Assembly: GCA_019421015.1 (NCBI GenBank)
Contig: JAHZGC010000014.1
Span: 32,818 to 96,817, forward strand
DNA from: Coriobacteriaceae bacterium
Lineage (GTDB): Bacteria; Actinomycetota; Coriobacteriia; Coriobacteriales; UMGS124
Length of the DNA stretch: 64,000 bases
Direction of reading: 5' to 3'
The position numbers and the translations under genes were made by a program. Positions 7,516 through 15,628 of the stretch are shown one piece after another. Position 1 is the stretch's first letter, and each line of letters begins with the position of its first letter. The notes under the pieces were generated by a model. It saw only the letters and a list, made by a program, of their open reading frames with translations. It had not been told where the DNA came from and made no database searches.

Positions 7516-8936
7516 GCTCAGGGGACGGTCGCGACGGCCGAGGCGGGGCGGCTTGCCGACGGAGGGCGGGCGGCCCGCGGCGCCTCTCCACCACCATCTT
7601 CACCACGCTGCTCGCGGCCACCGCTGCCGTCGTGGTGGTCGTGGCGCTTGCCATGATGGTGGCCTTCTACGCTTCCCACGAGCGACGGGCCTCAGACCTG
7701 CTGCTCGCCCGGGCCCGCGCCACCGCCGACGCCGTCGACGGCCTGCCGCGCAGCGAGGCTGCGGCGGTGCTGGGGGCCCAGACCGACCGCGGGGTGCGCG
7801 AGACGCTGGTGGCCCCCGACGGCGAGGTGCTCTTCGACAGCGGGCCCCTGGGGCCGGGCGTGGGACCCAACCATGCGGACCGCCCCGAGATCCAGGCCGC
7901 CGAGACGAACGGCGAGGGGGTTGTGACCCGCTTTTCGCAGACGCTGCACGAGGACACCCTCTATGCGGCCGTGCGGCTTGCCGACGGTTATGTCGTGCGC
8001 CTTTCGGAGACCCGCGAGTCGTTTTTGGCCTTTGCCGGGTCGCTCCTGCCGCCGGCCGGGCTCGGCCTGGCCGTGGGTACCGTTGTGGTGCTGGGCGCCT
8101 CGCGCCTCCTGACCGAGCGCATTGTGCGGCCGCTGCATGCCATCGACGTGGCCGAGCCGCTGGCCTGCGCCCCCTATGCCGAGATGGTGCCGCTCTTGGA
8201 GCGCATCGACGACCAACGTGTCCAGCTCGAGGAGCAGAACCGCGAGCTGGCCCGCGCCGAGGGGCTGCGCCGCGACTTTTCGGCCAACGTCTCCCATGAG
8301 ATGAAGACGCCCCTGCAGGTGATCGCCGGCTACGCCGAGCTCATGCGCGAGGGCATGGTGCCCCCCGAGGACGTGCGGCGCTTTGCGGGGGTCATCCACG
8401 ACGAGGCTCTCTCGATGCGCGGGCTCATCAACGACGTGCTCACGCTCTCGCGCCTTGACGAGCCCGTGGACCGCGCCGCGACAAGGCGGCCGGTCGACCT
8501 GCTCGCCGTGGCCGAGCGCTGCGCGGCCCGCATCGAGCCGGTCGCCGAGGGGCGGCGGGTCGCCGTGGAGGTGGTCGGCGACCCGGCCGTGGTGAACGGA
8601 GACGAGACGCTGCTCGAGGAGATGGTGGCGAACCTCGTGAGCAACGCTGTGCGCTACAATCGCGAGGGGGGCTCGGTGTGCGTGGAGGTGCGCGCCGAGG
8701 CCGACCGCGCGACCGTGCGCGTCTCCGACACCGGCCCGGGCATACCCCAAGAGGAGCAGCAGAAGATCTTTGAGCGTTTCTACCGCATGGAGCGCAGCCG
8801 TTCCAAGGAGACCGGCGGAACGGGGCTGGGGCTGGCCATCGTGAAGCACGTCGTGCAGCGCCACGGGGGCGCGGTGGAGGTGCAGAGCGCCCTGGGGGAG
8901 GGGACCACCTTCACAGTGCAGCTGCCGAGGGGGTAG
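7512..8936 (+). CDS. PhoR-type sensor histidine kinase
   Basis: A 474-residue membrane kinase partnering the upstream regulator. Two membrane helices (about residues 30-55 and 175-200) bracket an extracytoplasmic sensor of ~120 residues. A HAMP-like linker and coiled coil follow. The HisKA box is NVSHEMKTPLQVIAGYAELM. The ATPase domain has NLVSNAVRYN (N box), DTGPGIP (G1) and GGTGLGLAIVKH (G2). The start is GTG 7512, overlapping the regulator stop as GTGA, with GGGGGAG seven bases upstream. The signal could be read through the Pst system, as known for PhoR proteins, but no PhoU is encoded here to relay it. Confidence 0.88.
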   Translation: MSSGDGRDGRGGAACRRRAGGPRRLSTTIFTTLLAATAAVVVVVALAMMVAFYASHERRASDLLLARARATADAVDGLPRSEAAAVLGAQTDRGVRETLVAPDGEVLFDSGPLGPGVGPNHADRPEIQAAETNGEGVVTRFSQTLHEDTLYAAVRLADGYVVRLSETRESFLAFAGSLLPPAGLGLAVGTVVVLGASRLLTERIVRPLHAIDVAEPLACAPYAEMVPLLERIDDQRVQLEEQNRELARAEGLRRDFSANVSHEMKTPLQVIAGYAELMREGMVPPEDVRRFAGVIHDEALSMRGLINDVLTLSRLDEPVDRAATRRPVDLLAVAERCAARIEPVAEGRRVAVEVVGDPAVVNGDETLLEEMVANLVSNAVRYNREGGSVCVEVRAEADRATVRVSDTGPGIPQEEQQKIFERFYRMERSRSKETGGTGLGLAIVKHVVQRHGGAVEVQSALGEGTTFTVQLPRG

Positions 8937-9047
8937 GGGTTCGGCCGGCGCGCGGGTGCGTGCTGTCGGGCGCGCTGATACATCACACACTCAGGTGTGA
9001 CTGGTTTGCTCCAAAAGATAGTTGCCACAACAACTGATATGCTATAT

Positions 9048-9065
9048 AGTTGCTATGGCAACTAA
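9048..9065. promoter_or_regulatory. Inverted repeat, probable MarR operator
   Basis: The 18-bp TAGTTGCTATGGCAACTA is a near-perfect palindrome in the promoter region of the MarR gene. A related AGTTGccacaaCAACT lies ~30 bp upstream, near 9020-9035. MarR proteins typically bind such palindromes in their own promoter, so autoregulation is likely. The palindrome covers an ATG (9055), which argues that translation starts further down. Confidence 0.6.
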
Positions 9066-9096
9066 TACCGTGCGCATCCGTGGAGGAGGTTTGGCA

Positions 9097-9534
9097 TTGG
9101 ACACCTTCGGCAGGAGCATCGGAATTCTGGCGCGCCGGCTCAACGTGTTTTTGAATCACGAACTGGTCGGCTGTGGGATTTCGGCTCGGGAACTCATGTA
9201 CCTCGGCGCCCTACTGGAATGCGACGGCATGACCCAAGACCAGTTGGCCGGTGAGTTCTGCATCGACAAGGCGGCTGTGGCGCGCGCTTTGCAGGCCATG
9301 GAGGAGAAGGGGCTCGTGCTGCGCATTGAAGACTCCGAGGATCGACGGGCCAAGCGTGTCCTGGCAACACAGAAGGCCCGCGACCTGCGGCCTTTCATCG
9401 AGGGCGTGCAGCGACGGTGGCGCACGCTGTGTAACCCCGGCTGTGACGACCGGGAGCTGGCGCAGCTCGAGCGTGCCCTTGCTGCAATGGCCGAACGTGT
9501 CAAGCAGGCGGCCGATGACTGCGACGGAACATAA
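9097..9534 (+). CDS. MarR-family transcriptional regulator
   Basis: A ~145-residue winged-helix repressor. The core ISARELMYLGALLECDGMTQDQLAGEFCIDKAAVARALQAMEEKGLV gives the helix-turn-helix and RIEDSEDRRAKRV the wing with its conserved D-R; long helices at both ends form the dimer. I favour the TTG at 9097 because GGAGGAGG (9082-9089) lies seven bases before it; an in-frame ATG at 9055 would add 14 residues but falls inside the operator palindrome. A leaderless start at 9055 cannot be excluded. The nitroreductase just downstream is the likely target; the inducing ligand is unknown. Confidence 0.85.
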   Translation: MDTFGRSIGILARRLNVFLNHELVGCGISARELMYLGALLECDGMTQDQLAGEFCIDKAAVARALQAMEEKGLVLRIEDSEDRRAKRVLATQKARDLRPFIEGVQRRWRTLCNPGCDDRELAQLERALAAMAERVKQAADDCDGT

Positions 9535-9640
9535 GACGTTCGCCACAAGGTACGTGCGGGAACTGCGTGCTGAGGCGCATGGGCCCGTGTGGAACGCGAC
9601 GACGGCAATTCCTAAGACAATTGAGAGGATCTGCTCGCCC

Positions 9641-10309
9641 ATGGACATAATCCAAGCTATGTACGAGCGCCACACGGTACGCTCGTACACCTCCGAACCG
9701 ATTGCCCCCGCTGTGGTCAAGAAGCTCCAGGAGCGCATAGCCCAAGACAACGCCGCGTTCGACGTCGACGTCAGGCTGATGACCGACGACGCCTCGGCCT
9801 TCAACGTCGCCATCAAACTGGTTCTTGCCAAAGGGGTGCGCAACTACCTGATTTTGGCCGGCAGCGCTGCGCCCGATGTGGACGAGCGTCTGGGCTATGT
9901 CGGGGCCGATCTCATGCTGTACGCCCAGACCCTGGGTCTCAACAGCTGGTGGGTCGGCGGCACCTTTCGACGCAAGGCCATGGAAGAGAAGGTCCCGGGG
10001 AAGAAGGTCATAGGGGTAATTGCGTTGGGATATGGTGCCACGCAGGGAAAGCCCCACAAGTCAAAACCGGCGGCTGCGGTGAGCTCCTACGACGGGCTAC
10101 CGGTTCCCGTGTGGTTTACCCAAGGGGTGGACGCGGCGCTTCTCGCGCCCACGGCACTCAACCGGCAGGCGTTTACGATTCATGGTAGGGGAGATGCCGT
10201 GCGGATTACCTGTGGGGCGGGGACCTTCTCGGGTGCTGATTGTGGCATCGTGAAATACCACTTTGAGCAGGGGGCGGGTAAGGGCAGCTTTCGGTGGGAT
10301 GAAGGCTAA
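9641..10309 (+). CDS. Nitroreductase family protein (TM1586 type)
   Basis: A 222-residue FMN-dependent oxidoreductase. The start YERHTVRSYTSEPI is the FMN phosphate-binding region of nitroreductases; KGVRNYLILAG, LGYVGADLMLYAQTLGLNSWWVGGTF and VIGVIALGYGATQGKPHKSK match the TM1586-like subgroup, in which one chain carries two pseudo-repeats. ATG 9641 has GAGAGGA ~11 bases upstream. It follows the MarR regulator by 106 bp, so the two probably form a stress- or xenobiotic-induced unit. Natural substrate unknown. Confidence 0.82.
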   Translation: MDIIQAMYERHTVRSYTSEPIAPAVVKKLQERIAQDNAAFDVDVRLMTDDASAFNVAIKLVLAKGVRNYLILAGSAAPDVDERLGYVGADLMLYAQTLGLNSWWVGGTFRRKAMEEKVPGKKVIGVIALGYGATQGKPHKSKPAAAVSSYDGLPVPVWFTQGVDAALLAPTALNRQAFTIHGRGDAVRITCGAGTFSGADCGIVKYHFEQGAGKGSFRWDEG

Positions 10310-10379
10310 CGCACCGAGGGCATTTGGTATAGAGCTTCGGCCCGATGCGGTAGCAACGGCTTTTTGAGGCTGTATAAAA

Positions 10380-10424
10380 CCGATTCGCCGCTATTCCGGG
10401 GGATTTGGGAGGGCGGCGAATCGG
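10380..10424. terminator. Hairpin between convergent nitroreductase and ferritin-like genes
   Basis: CCGATTCGCCGC (10380-10391) is the exact reverse complement of 10413-10424. It sits between two converging genes and probably ends both transcripts. No strong T tract follows on either side, so rho-independent action is uncertain. Confidence 0.5.
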
Positions 10425-10458
10425 CCTATCTCTGTGCTCCGTCGGTATTCTGGGCTGT

Positions 10459-11025
10459 TCAGTTCCCCTCGCCCTTCGTGCGGTCGCGGGCCTTCTCCTG
10501 CTTGGGGGCCTTCTCCCTGGCGCCTCTCTTTTCCTTCTGGGAGGTCTTGTCCTTGGCAGCCTTCTTGCCCTTGCCTTTTTTGGGCCTGTCTTTTTTTGTG
10601 GGTTTTCCTCCTTGGGGCCTGGGGAATTGCGCGCCCGGTTTGACCGGCACGTCGCACAGGGGGACGAGCGGCGCGGGCTTGGTCACGACCAGGCTGCCTG
10701 CGGCCTCGGAGCCTGTGGTGGTGACGTCGATGCCCAGCTGCATGAGCAGCTTCGTTGCCTCGGCGGCGCCTTCGGCGTAATTCTGCCCCTCTTCGGGGTC
10801 TAGGTATTGGAGCAGCGCCAGCAGCTCGCCGAAGTGGTGCTTCTCCTCGTTGCGCAGATGTTCCAGCACTTTGGCGGCCGCCTTGTCCTGGGCGGCTTCG
10901 AGATGTTCGCTGTAGCGGTTGACGGTCTTGAGTGCGCGGGCCAGGTCGAGCCTGACGAGGCGGGCGAGTTCCTCGTTGGCGAGGCCTCTGGTCTTCTTGC
11001 CGTGTGGCGCTTCGAATGTATCCAT
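10459..11025 (-). CDS. Ferritin-like (EncFtn-type) protein with lysine-rich tail
   Basis: A 188-residue protein in two parts. Residues ~12-100 form two helices with E/H residues typical of small ferritin-like domains (NRYSEHLEAAQD, then VLEHLRNEEKHHFGELLALLQYLDPEE). This resembles the encapsulated-ferritin domain whose dimers build a di-iron site. Residues ~135-188 are a disordered, strongly basic tail (PKKGKGKKAAKD and similar). GAGGAGA precedes the ATG at 11025; an upstream in-frame ATG at 11040 is less likely. No encapsulin shell gene is nearby. It may store or oxidise iron and bind nucleic acid through the tail; both roles are inference. Confidence 0.6.
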   Translation of the reverse strand: MDTFEAPHGKKTRGLANEELARLVRLDLARALKTVNRYSEHLEAAQDKAAAKVLEHLRNEEKHHFGELLALLQYLDPEEGQNYAEGAAEATKLLMQLGIDVTTTGSEAAGSLVVTKPAPLVPLCDVPVKPGAQFPRPQGGKPTKKDRPKKGKGKKAAKDKTSQKEKRGAREKAPKQEKARDRTKGEGN

Positions 11026-11040
11026 GGCGGTTCTCCTCAT

Positions 11041-11602
11041 GAGGGCGACGTGTTGGGCCGTTGGGGGCGAAATGTTCGTTCCTGTCTATACCCACGGCTG
11101 GCTTTGTTGCGCGACTTGTTGCCCACAGCTCCCAAACTGGCCAGGAACAGGTCGGTATGGTGCGCCATTGGTCTGTATGGCGTTGTCGTACGTTCGCATA
11201 AAATCACTAGCTAAAATATATAATCTTTTCTCAGGAGATGCACCCGCAAAACGGGGGTTCGTGTACCGCAGGTCTGGTCGCTAGTGGGCGTTTTAGACAC
11301 GCCGAGTGTGTGTCAATGAACAGAAGCTAGGAGTGCATCTGTACGGTAACCCATCTACCAGGTGTTTTCCTTTGGCATCTGGACGTCGGGTAAGCAGAAG
11401 CTAATGTATCATTTATCTAACGGTACATAAACCATCGTTTTGCGGGCGCATTTAGGCTAAGAAGCATTATGTTTTGTGCAATGAGACACACACCATGACG
11501 GCCCGCCAGTCCATAGGGCCGACGGGCCGTACGCAATGGGGGGATTTCCCTCGTCGTTAGGGCAACACACCTGTTTGGGGCAGATGCGGGGATGCCGGCT
11601 CG
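11041..11602. other. AT-richer non-coding stretch with long-range inverted repeat
   Basis: This 560-bp gap has clearly lower G+C than its surroundings (for example 11205-11235). The segment near 11238-11253 (ATGCACCCGCAAAACG) recurs inverted near 11436-11452, so ~215 bp are bracketed by a ~15-bp imperfect inverted repeat. A short hairpin (GACAC/GTGTC) lies near 11296-11314. No open frame with a recognisable product is present. It could be the relic of a small mobile element or an upstream regulatory region. Confidence 0.45.
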
Positions 11603-13114
11603 CTAGAGTTTCGACACGCTCTCGCCGGCGATGCAGCCAAAGGTGAGGGCGTCGGCGATGGAGCTGCCCGAGCCCGCATACTTGCCAAAGTGGCCGCACG
11701 AGGTGCGTCCGGCGGCGTAGAGGCCCACGATGGGGTTGCCGTCGAGGTCGACGACCTGTGCGTCGGTGTTGATCTTGAGGCCGCCCAGCGTGTGGAAGCC
11801 ACACGACGCGATCGACCCGTCGATGGCGTGGAACGGCGCAGTTACCACGGGACGCAGGTACTCCACGCTCTTGTGGAAGTCCCGGTCCTCGCCGTCGGCG
11901 CAGAAGCCGTTGTAGCGCTCGATGGCCTCGAGGGAGTTCTCGACGGGCATGTCGATCTGCTCGAACAGCTCCTCGAGGGTGTCGGCCGAGGCTGTCGATT
12001 CCAGATACTGGCCGTAGGGGGTCTGCTGGGCCAGGGCAAGGGTGTCGCTGTCGAGGATGATAAAGCCCTTGGCGGGGGAGTGCGAGGCGATGGCGAGGCC
12101 CACGCGGCCGCCGTGCCAGTCCTCGGCCATGTAGCGGTGGCCCCACTCGTCGAGCAGGGCGCCGGCGGCCAGGTCGCCGTAGTTGTAGATCGAGCGGTTG
12201 AAGTTCACGCGGTTCATCGATGAGGTGGCTGCGCCGACCTTTTGGCCCATGCGGATGCCGTCGCCCATATCGAACTCGCCGGAGGTGCGCTTGCCGCAGC
12301 CAAGGGTCTCGGAGCAGTAGTCCGCCAGCATGGCGTCGTTCAGGGTGTAGGCGCCCGTGCACAGGATCACGCCCTTGGCGGCTTTCACGCGCAGGGGGTT
12401 GCCGTCGGCGTCGGTGCAGGCCACGCCGACCACGGAGCCGTCCTCGTCGCATACGAGCTCGGTGGCCGTGGTGTTGTAGTGCACGGTGGCCTGGGTGTCG
12501 ACCTTGGTCTCGAGGGGCTCGAAGAGGCCGAAGGACTTCTCGGTGGTCGCGTGGCCGCGCGGCGCGGGCTTGGCGATGGCGGCGAACTCGGGGCAGCGCT
12601 CATTGCCGGTGTAGTGCAGGCTCACGCCCTCGGGGGGTTCGGTGGAGTGCGACACGTCGTCGAGCGTGCCGTTGAACTCGACGCCCTGCGACACGAGCCA
12701 GTCGTAGAGCCACGTGGAGCGCGAAAGGTAGGTCTCGAGCAGGGCCTCGTCGGTGTTGCCCACCATGGCGCGCACGTAGGCGGCCATGTCCTCGGGGGTA
12801 TCCTCGACGCTCAGGGCCTTCTGCAGGCCGGTGCCGCCGCCCATGTACACGATGCCGCCCGAGCGCAGCGTGGCGCCGCCCCCGCGACCGGCGCGCTCGA
12901 TCACGCAGACCGAGCAACCGCCGTCAAGGGCGCACACGGCAGCCGCTGCGCCGGCGCCGCCCAGGCCCACGACCACGACGTCGCGCTCCTCGTCCCAGGA
13001 CGTCTCGTCGGCCTTGGCCGCGTCGGCCGCCCCCGCGATGGCCAGGGCTGCGCCGGCCGCCCCCACGGTGCCGATGAACGCCCTGCGCGATACGGTGTTG
13101 TCGATGCCGGTCAT
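11603..13114 (-). CDS. Tat-exported FAD-dependent oxidoreductase (fumarate reductase/KstD type)
   Basis: A 503-residue flavoprotein. The N-terminal twin-arginine signal is SRRAFIGTVG followed by an alanine-rich hydrophobic stretch. The FAD Rossmann motif is VVVVGLGGAGAAAAV, then SGGIVYMGGGTG; the C-terminal FAD segment is GLYAAGRTSCGHFGKYAGSG. The family includes fumarate and urocanate reductases and ketosteroid dehydrogenases that act outside the membrane; substrate unknown. It lacks the cytochrome c and FMN domains seen in longer relatives, so an electron donor must come from elsewhere. AGGAGATC precedes the ATG. The divergent membrane LuxR gene probably controls it. Confidence 0.83.
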   Translation of the reverse strand: MTGIDNTVSRRAFIGTVGAAGAALAIAGAADAAKADETSWDEERDVVVVGLGGAGAAAAVCALDGGCSVCVIERAGRGGGATLRSGGIVYMGGGTGLQKALSVEDTPEDMAAYVRAMVGNTDEALLETYLSRSTWLYDWLVSQGVEFNGTLDDVSHSTEPPEGVSLHYTGNERCPEFAAIAKPAPRGHATTEKSFGLFEPLETKVDTQATVHYNTTATELVCDEDGSVVGVACTDADGNPLRVKAAKGVILCTGAYTLNDAMLADYCSETLGCGKRTSGEFDMGDGIRMGQKVGAATSSMNRVNFNRSIYNYGDLAAGALLDEWGHRYMAEDWHGGRVGLAIASHSPAKGFIILDSDTLALAQQTPYGQYLESTASADTLEELFEQIDMPVENSLEAIERYNGFCADGEDRDFHKSVEYLRPVVTAPFHAIDGSIASCGFHTLGGLKINTDAQVVDLDGNPIVGLYAAGRTSCGHFGKYAGSGSSIADALTFGCIAGESVSKL

Positions 13115-13319
13115 ATCGATCTCCTTTGTTGTGTCGGGGGCGCCGGTGGGCGTCCCGTGGGAGCACCGGGTGGTTTTTGCCGTGCGGCCCGGTGCGAAGA
13201 CGACGCGATTGTGGGGCGAATGCCGGTAGTTGCGGTATCGGTCGAAAAAAATCAGCTATCATACCGACAAGGGACGAGGACCGAGGCCATCGGCCAAACA
13301 GGGGGAGACGAGGTAGTCC

Positions 13320-14702
13320 ATGGCGCAGTCGGGCTTCGAACGGGCGCTTTCGTGGGGCCTCCTGGCATCCCCGCTCGCGCTGTCCCTTATCACCGCCCTC
13401 TCAAAGACGCCGGCCGGCTCCCACCCCCACGGCCAGGGGCTGTTCTATCTGTCGTGGCTTGCGGGGTGCGTCGTTGCCTGTGCGGGAGGCCTGGCGTGCG
13501 CGCGGTGGCGGGGCGCCCGGTTCAAGCGCGTCGCTGCGGTCGGGCTTTCGGCCCTCTTTGAGGTCGCTTGGGTCGTCTTGTACTTGATGCCTGCAGGCAA
13601 GACCCCCGTGGGCATCGCCGCCTGCACGTTGCTGACGGCCGCCTCGATCGCGGGGTTGGCTCAGCTTTGGCTGGTGACGGGACGTCAGCCCACGGTTCGC
13701 GGCGAGTTGCTCCGTGCCTCCGTCGCCCTGCTGGGCGGTTATGCCCTCTACACCTTTATGACCGTGCTCGAGCAGCCGCTGGTGGCGAGTTTTGCGTATC
13801 CTGTTGCCACCGGGGCCCTGGTCGTGGTGGGTGTTGCGTGGGAGGAGGACGGCGGGGAGCAGGCTCCGGCCGTCTTGCCTTTGGCGCGCCCAAACGTCGG
13901 TGCGCTTGTTTTTAGCCTGCTGTTCTGCGTCGTGCTCGGCGCGTCGGTCTCTTTGGTGTGCCGCAACGTCCCCCAGGAAGGCACCTATAACGGGCTGGGG
14001 CTGGCCCTCATCGCGCTTGCGGTGCCGGCCGTCGTGGGGACGAGGCTGCCCGCCCTGACCCCGGCGTTGTTCGTGGGCCCCTTTGCCGTTGCGGCCCTGT
14101 GCTTCGAACTGCTGGGGGTGTCGGGCACCTCGGCGGCGTGTCTTTTGGCGGCCCTGGTGGTCCTCGCGGTCTGGTCATCGCTGCGCTGCGAGGCGGCCGA
14201 CGGGGGTGCGCTAGCCCCGGTTTGGCCCCGGGCGGCCGCGACCCTGCTCCTCTTTGAGGCTTTGGGGCTGCTCTGCGGGTTTTTGCTCGACCGTTTGGTG
14301 CTCGACGGCATATGCGGCATGGCGTGGGACGTCCGCCTTGTGACGGCGGTGATCCTGGCCGCCGCGACCGACGCCTGCTGGCGTGCGGTGCCGACCTGCC
14401 CCGCCTTGTATGGTGCAGGCTGGTCGGTAACGGCGCGGGGGACGGTGCCCTCAGGCTCGGCCGACCTCGTCGCCGCCCGCTACCACCTGTCGCCCCGCGA
14501 GGTCCAGGTGGCCGAGCTCTTAGGGGAGAACCGCAGCCTCAACTATATCTGCAAGGTCCTTGAACTCGCCCCGAGCACCGTCAAGACCCATGTGGGTCAT
14601 ATCTACGAGAAGACGGGCGCCCACGGTAAAGACGAGCTGCAGCTGCTCATGCGCGACCTCGAGGTCGAGCAGGCCGAGAGGGCCGGGGAGCCTCGCGGCT
14701 AG
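13320..14702 (+). CDS. Membrane-bound LuxR-family transcriptional regulator
   Basis: A 460-residue protein with about ten to twelve hydrophobic helices over residues 1-375. A C-terminal LuxR-type helix-turn-helix spans ~390-450 (LSPREVQVAELLGENRSLNYICKVLELAPSTVKTHVGHIYEKTG). This architecture is common in Coriobacteriia, typically divergent from a Tat flavoprotein, and is thought to sense a small molecule in the membrane. A GAGG lies before the ATG at 13320. The ~205-bp gap to the flavoprotein holds imperfect inverted repeats around 13233-13268 (TATCGGT and ATACCGA). Its stop shares the four bases CTAG with the stop of the convergent lipase gene. Confidence 0.85.
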   Translation: MAQSGFERALSWGLLASPLALSLITALSKTPAGSHPHGQGLFYLSWLAGCVVACAGGLACARWRGARFKRVAAVGLSALFEVAWVVLYLMPAGKTPVGIAACTLLTAASIAGLAQLWLVTGRQPTVRGELLRASVALLGGYALYTFMTVLEQPLVASFAYPVATGALVVVGVAWEEDGGEQAPAVLPLARPNVGALVFSLLFCVVLGASVSLVCRNVPQEGTYNGLGLALIALAVPAVVGTRLPALTPALFVGPFAVAALCFELLGVSGTSAACLLAALVVLAVWSSLRCEAADGGALAPVWPRAAATLLLFEALGLLCGFLLDRLVLDGICGMAWDVRLVTAVILAAATDACWRAVPTCPALYGAGWSVTARGTVPSGSADLVAARYHLSPREVQVAELLGENRSLNYICKVLELAPSTVKTHVGHIYEKTGAHGKDELQLLMRDLEVEQAERAGEPRG

Positions 14703-15610
14703 CGTCCCGCCTCCAGCCACCTCTCCAGCTCCGTGAGCCGCGCCTGCGCGTCGGCGTAACCTTTGAGGTAGGTGGCCCTGAACTTGGCGGGATCGTACTC
14801 GAACCGTCCCAGGTTCTGCACGTCCATCCTAAAGACGAACGCCCTGCCCTCGTCCTCCACCGCCTCCACGCGGCGGATCGACTCGTTGTAGTGCACGTGG
14901 CGCTGGAGCATCGCCCGCTTGAGGGCCGGGTAGGGTCGCAGCCACCGCCTGAGGTAGAGCTCCAGGTGCTGGCGTCCCTTCACATAGCCGCGCGGCCGGG
15001 TGAGCAGCAGCACGTGGCGGGTGTAGCCCTTTTCCTCGGCCTGCCGCAAGGGAATGGAGTCGCGGATTCCCCCGTCGGCGTAGACGCGTCCCGCCACCGT
15101 GGCCTGCGGCATCACAAAGGGGATGCTGGCCGAGGCCACGGCGCGCTCGCGAAGGGTCGCGGGGCCTGCGAGGAAGTCCACGGTCTCCCACCATACGAGC
15201 TCGCCGGTGGCGGCGTCGGTCGCCGGGATGCACAGGTTTTGGCGCGCGGCCGCCACGCCCTCCCAACACCCATCCAGGAACAGGTCGATAAAGGCATCGG
15301 TGCGCAGGAGCCCTTCGCGGGGGTGGAGAAGCCCGCGGGGGGAGAGCAGGGCCGCCGGCGATTGCCCGAGCGCGCCAAAGCCGAGCTCGCGCCCTCCTCC
15401 CAGCCGCCCGCCCACGTAGGCCGCCGCTGCGAGGGCTCCCGAGCTCACCCCCACGACGAGCGGAAAGCGCAGTCCTGCGTCGGCAAGACGGGCCAGGATG
15501 CCGGCACTGTAGAAGCCCCGCATGCCGCCGCCCTCCACGAGCAGCGACACCCCGGCGATTTTCTGGGCCGCTCTGGGATCTGTTGTGGTTGCGGCATTCG
15601 GGCGTTCCAC
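14699..15610 (-). CDS. Patatin-like phospholipase/acyl hydrolase
   Basis: A 303-residue cytoplasmic serine hydrolase. The oxyanion hole is GGGMRG (residues 27-32), the nucleophile elbow GVSSG has Ser56, and the catalytic Asp lies in ADGGIRDS, completing the Ser-Asp dyad. The sequence fits the bacterial patatin/cPLA2 group often called YjeP/RssA-like, which cleaves acyl chains from phospholipids. The start is GTG 15610, with AGAAGGA unusually close, so the exact start is uncertain. It is the last gene of a three-gene minus-strand run with the phosphorylase (18-bp gap) and the deaminase. Confidence 0.82.
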   Translation of the reverse strand: MERPNAATTTDPRAAQKIAGVSLLVEGGGMRGFYSAGILARLADAGLRFPLVVGVSSGALAAAAYVGGRLGGGRELGFGALGQSPAALLSPRGLLHPREGLLRTDAFIDLFLDGCWEGVAAARQNLCIPATDAATGELVWWETVDFLAGPATLRERAVASASIPFVMPQATVAGRVYADGGIRDSIPLRQAEEKGYTRHVLLLTRPRGYVKGRQHLELYLRRWLRPYPALKRAMLQRHVHYNESIRRVEAVEDEGRAFVFRMDVQNLGRFEYDPAKFRATYLKGYADAQARLTELERWLEAGR

Positions 15611-15628
15611 GGTCCTTCTCGCCGGTCC

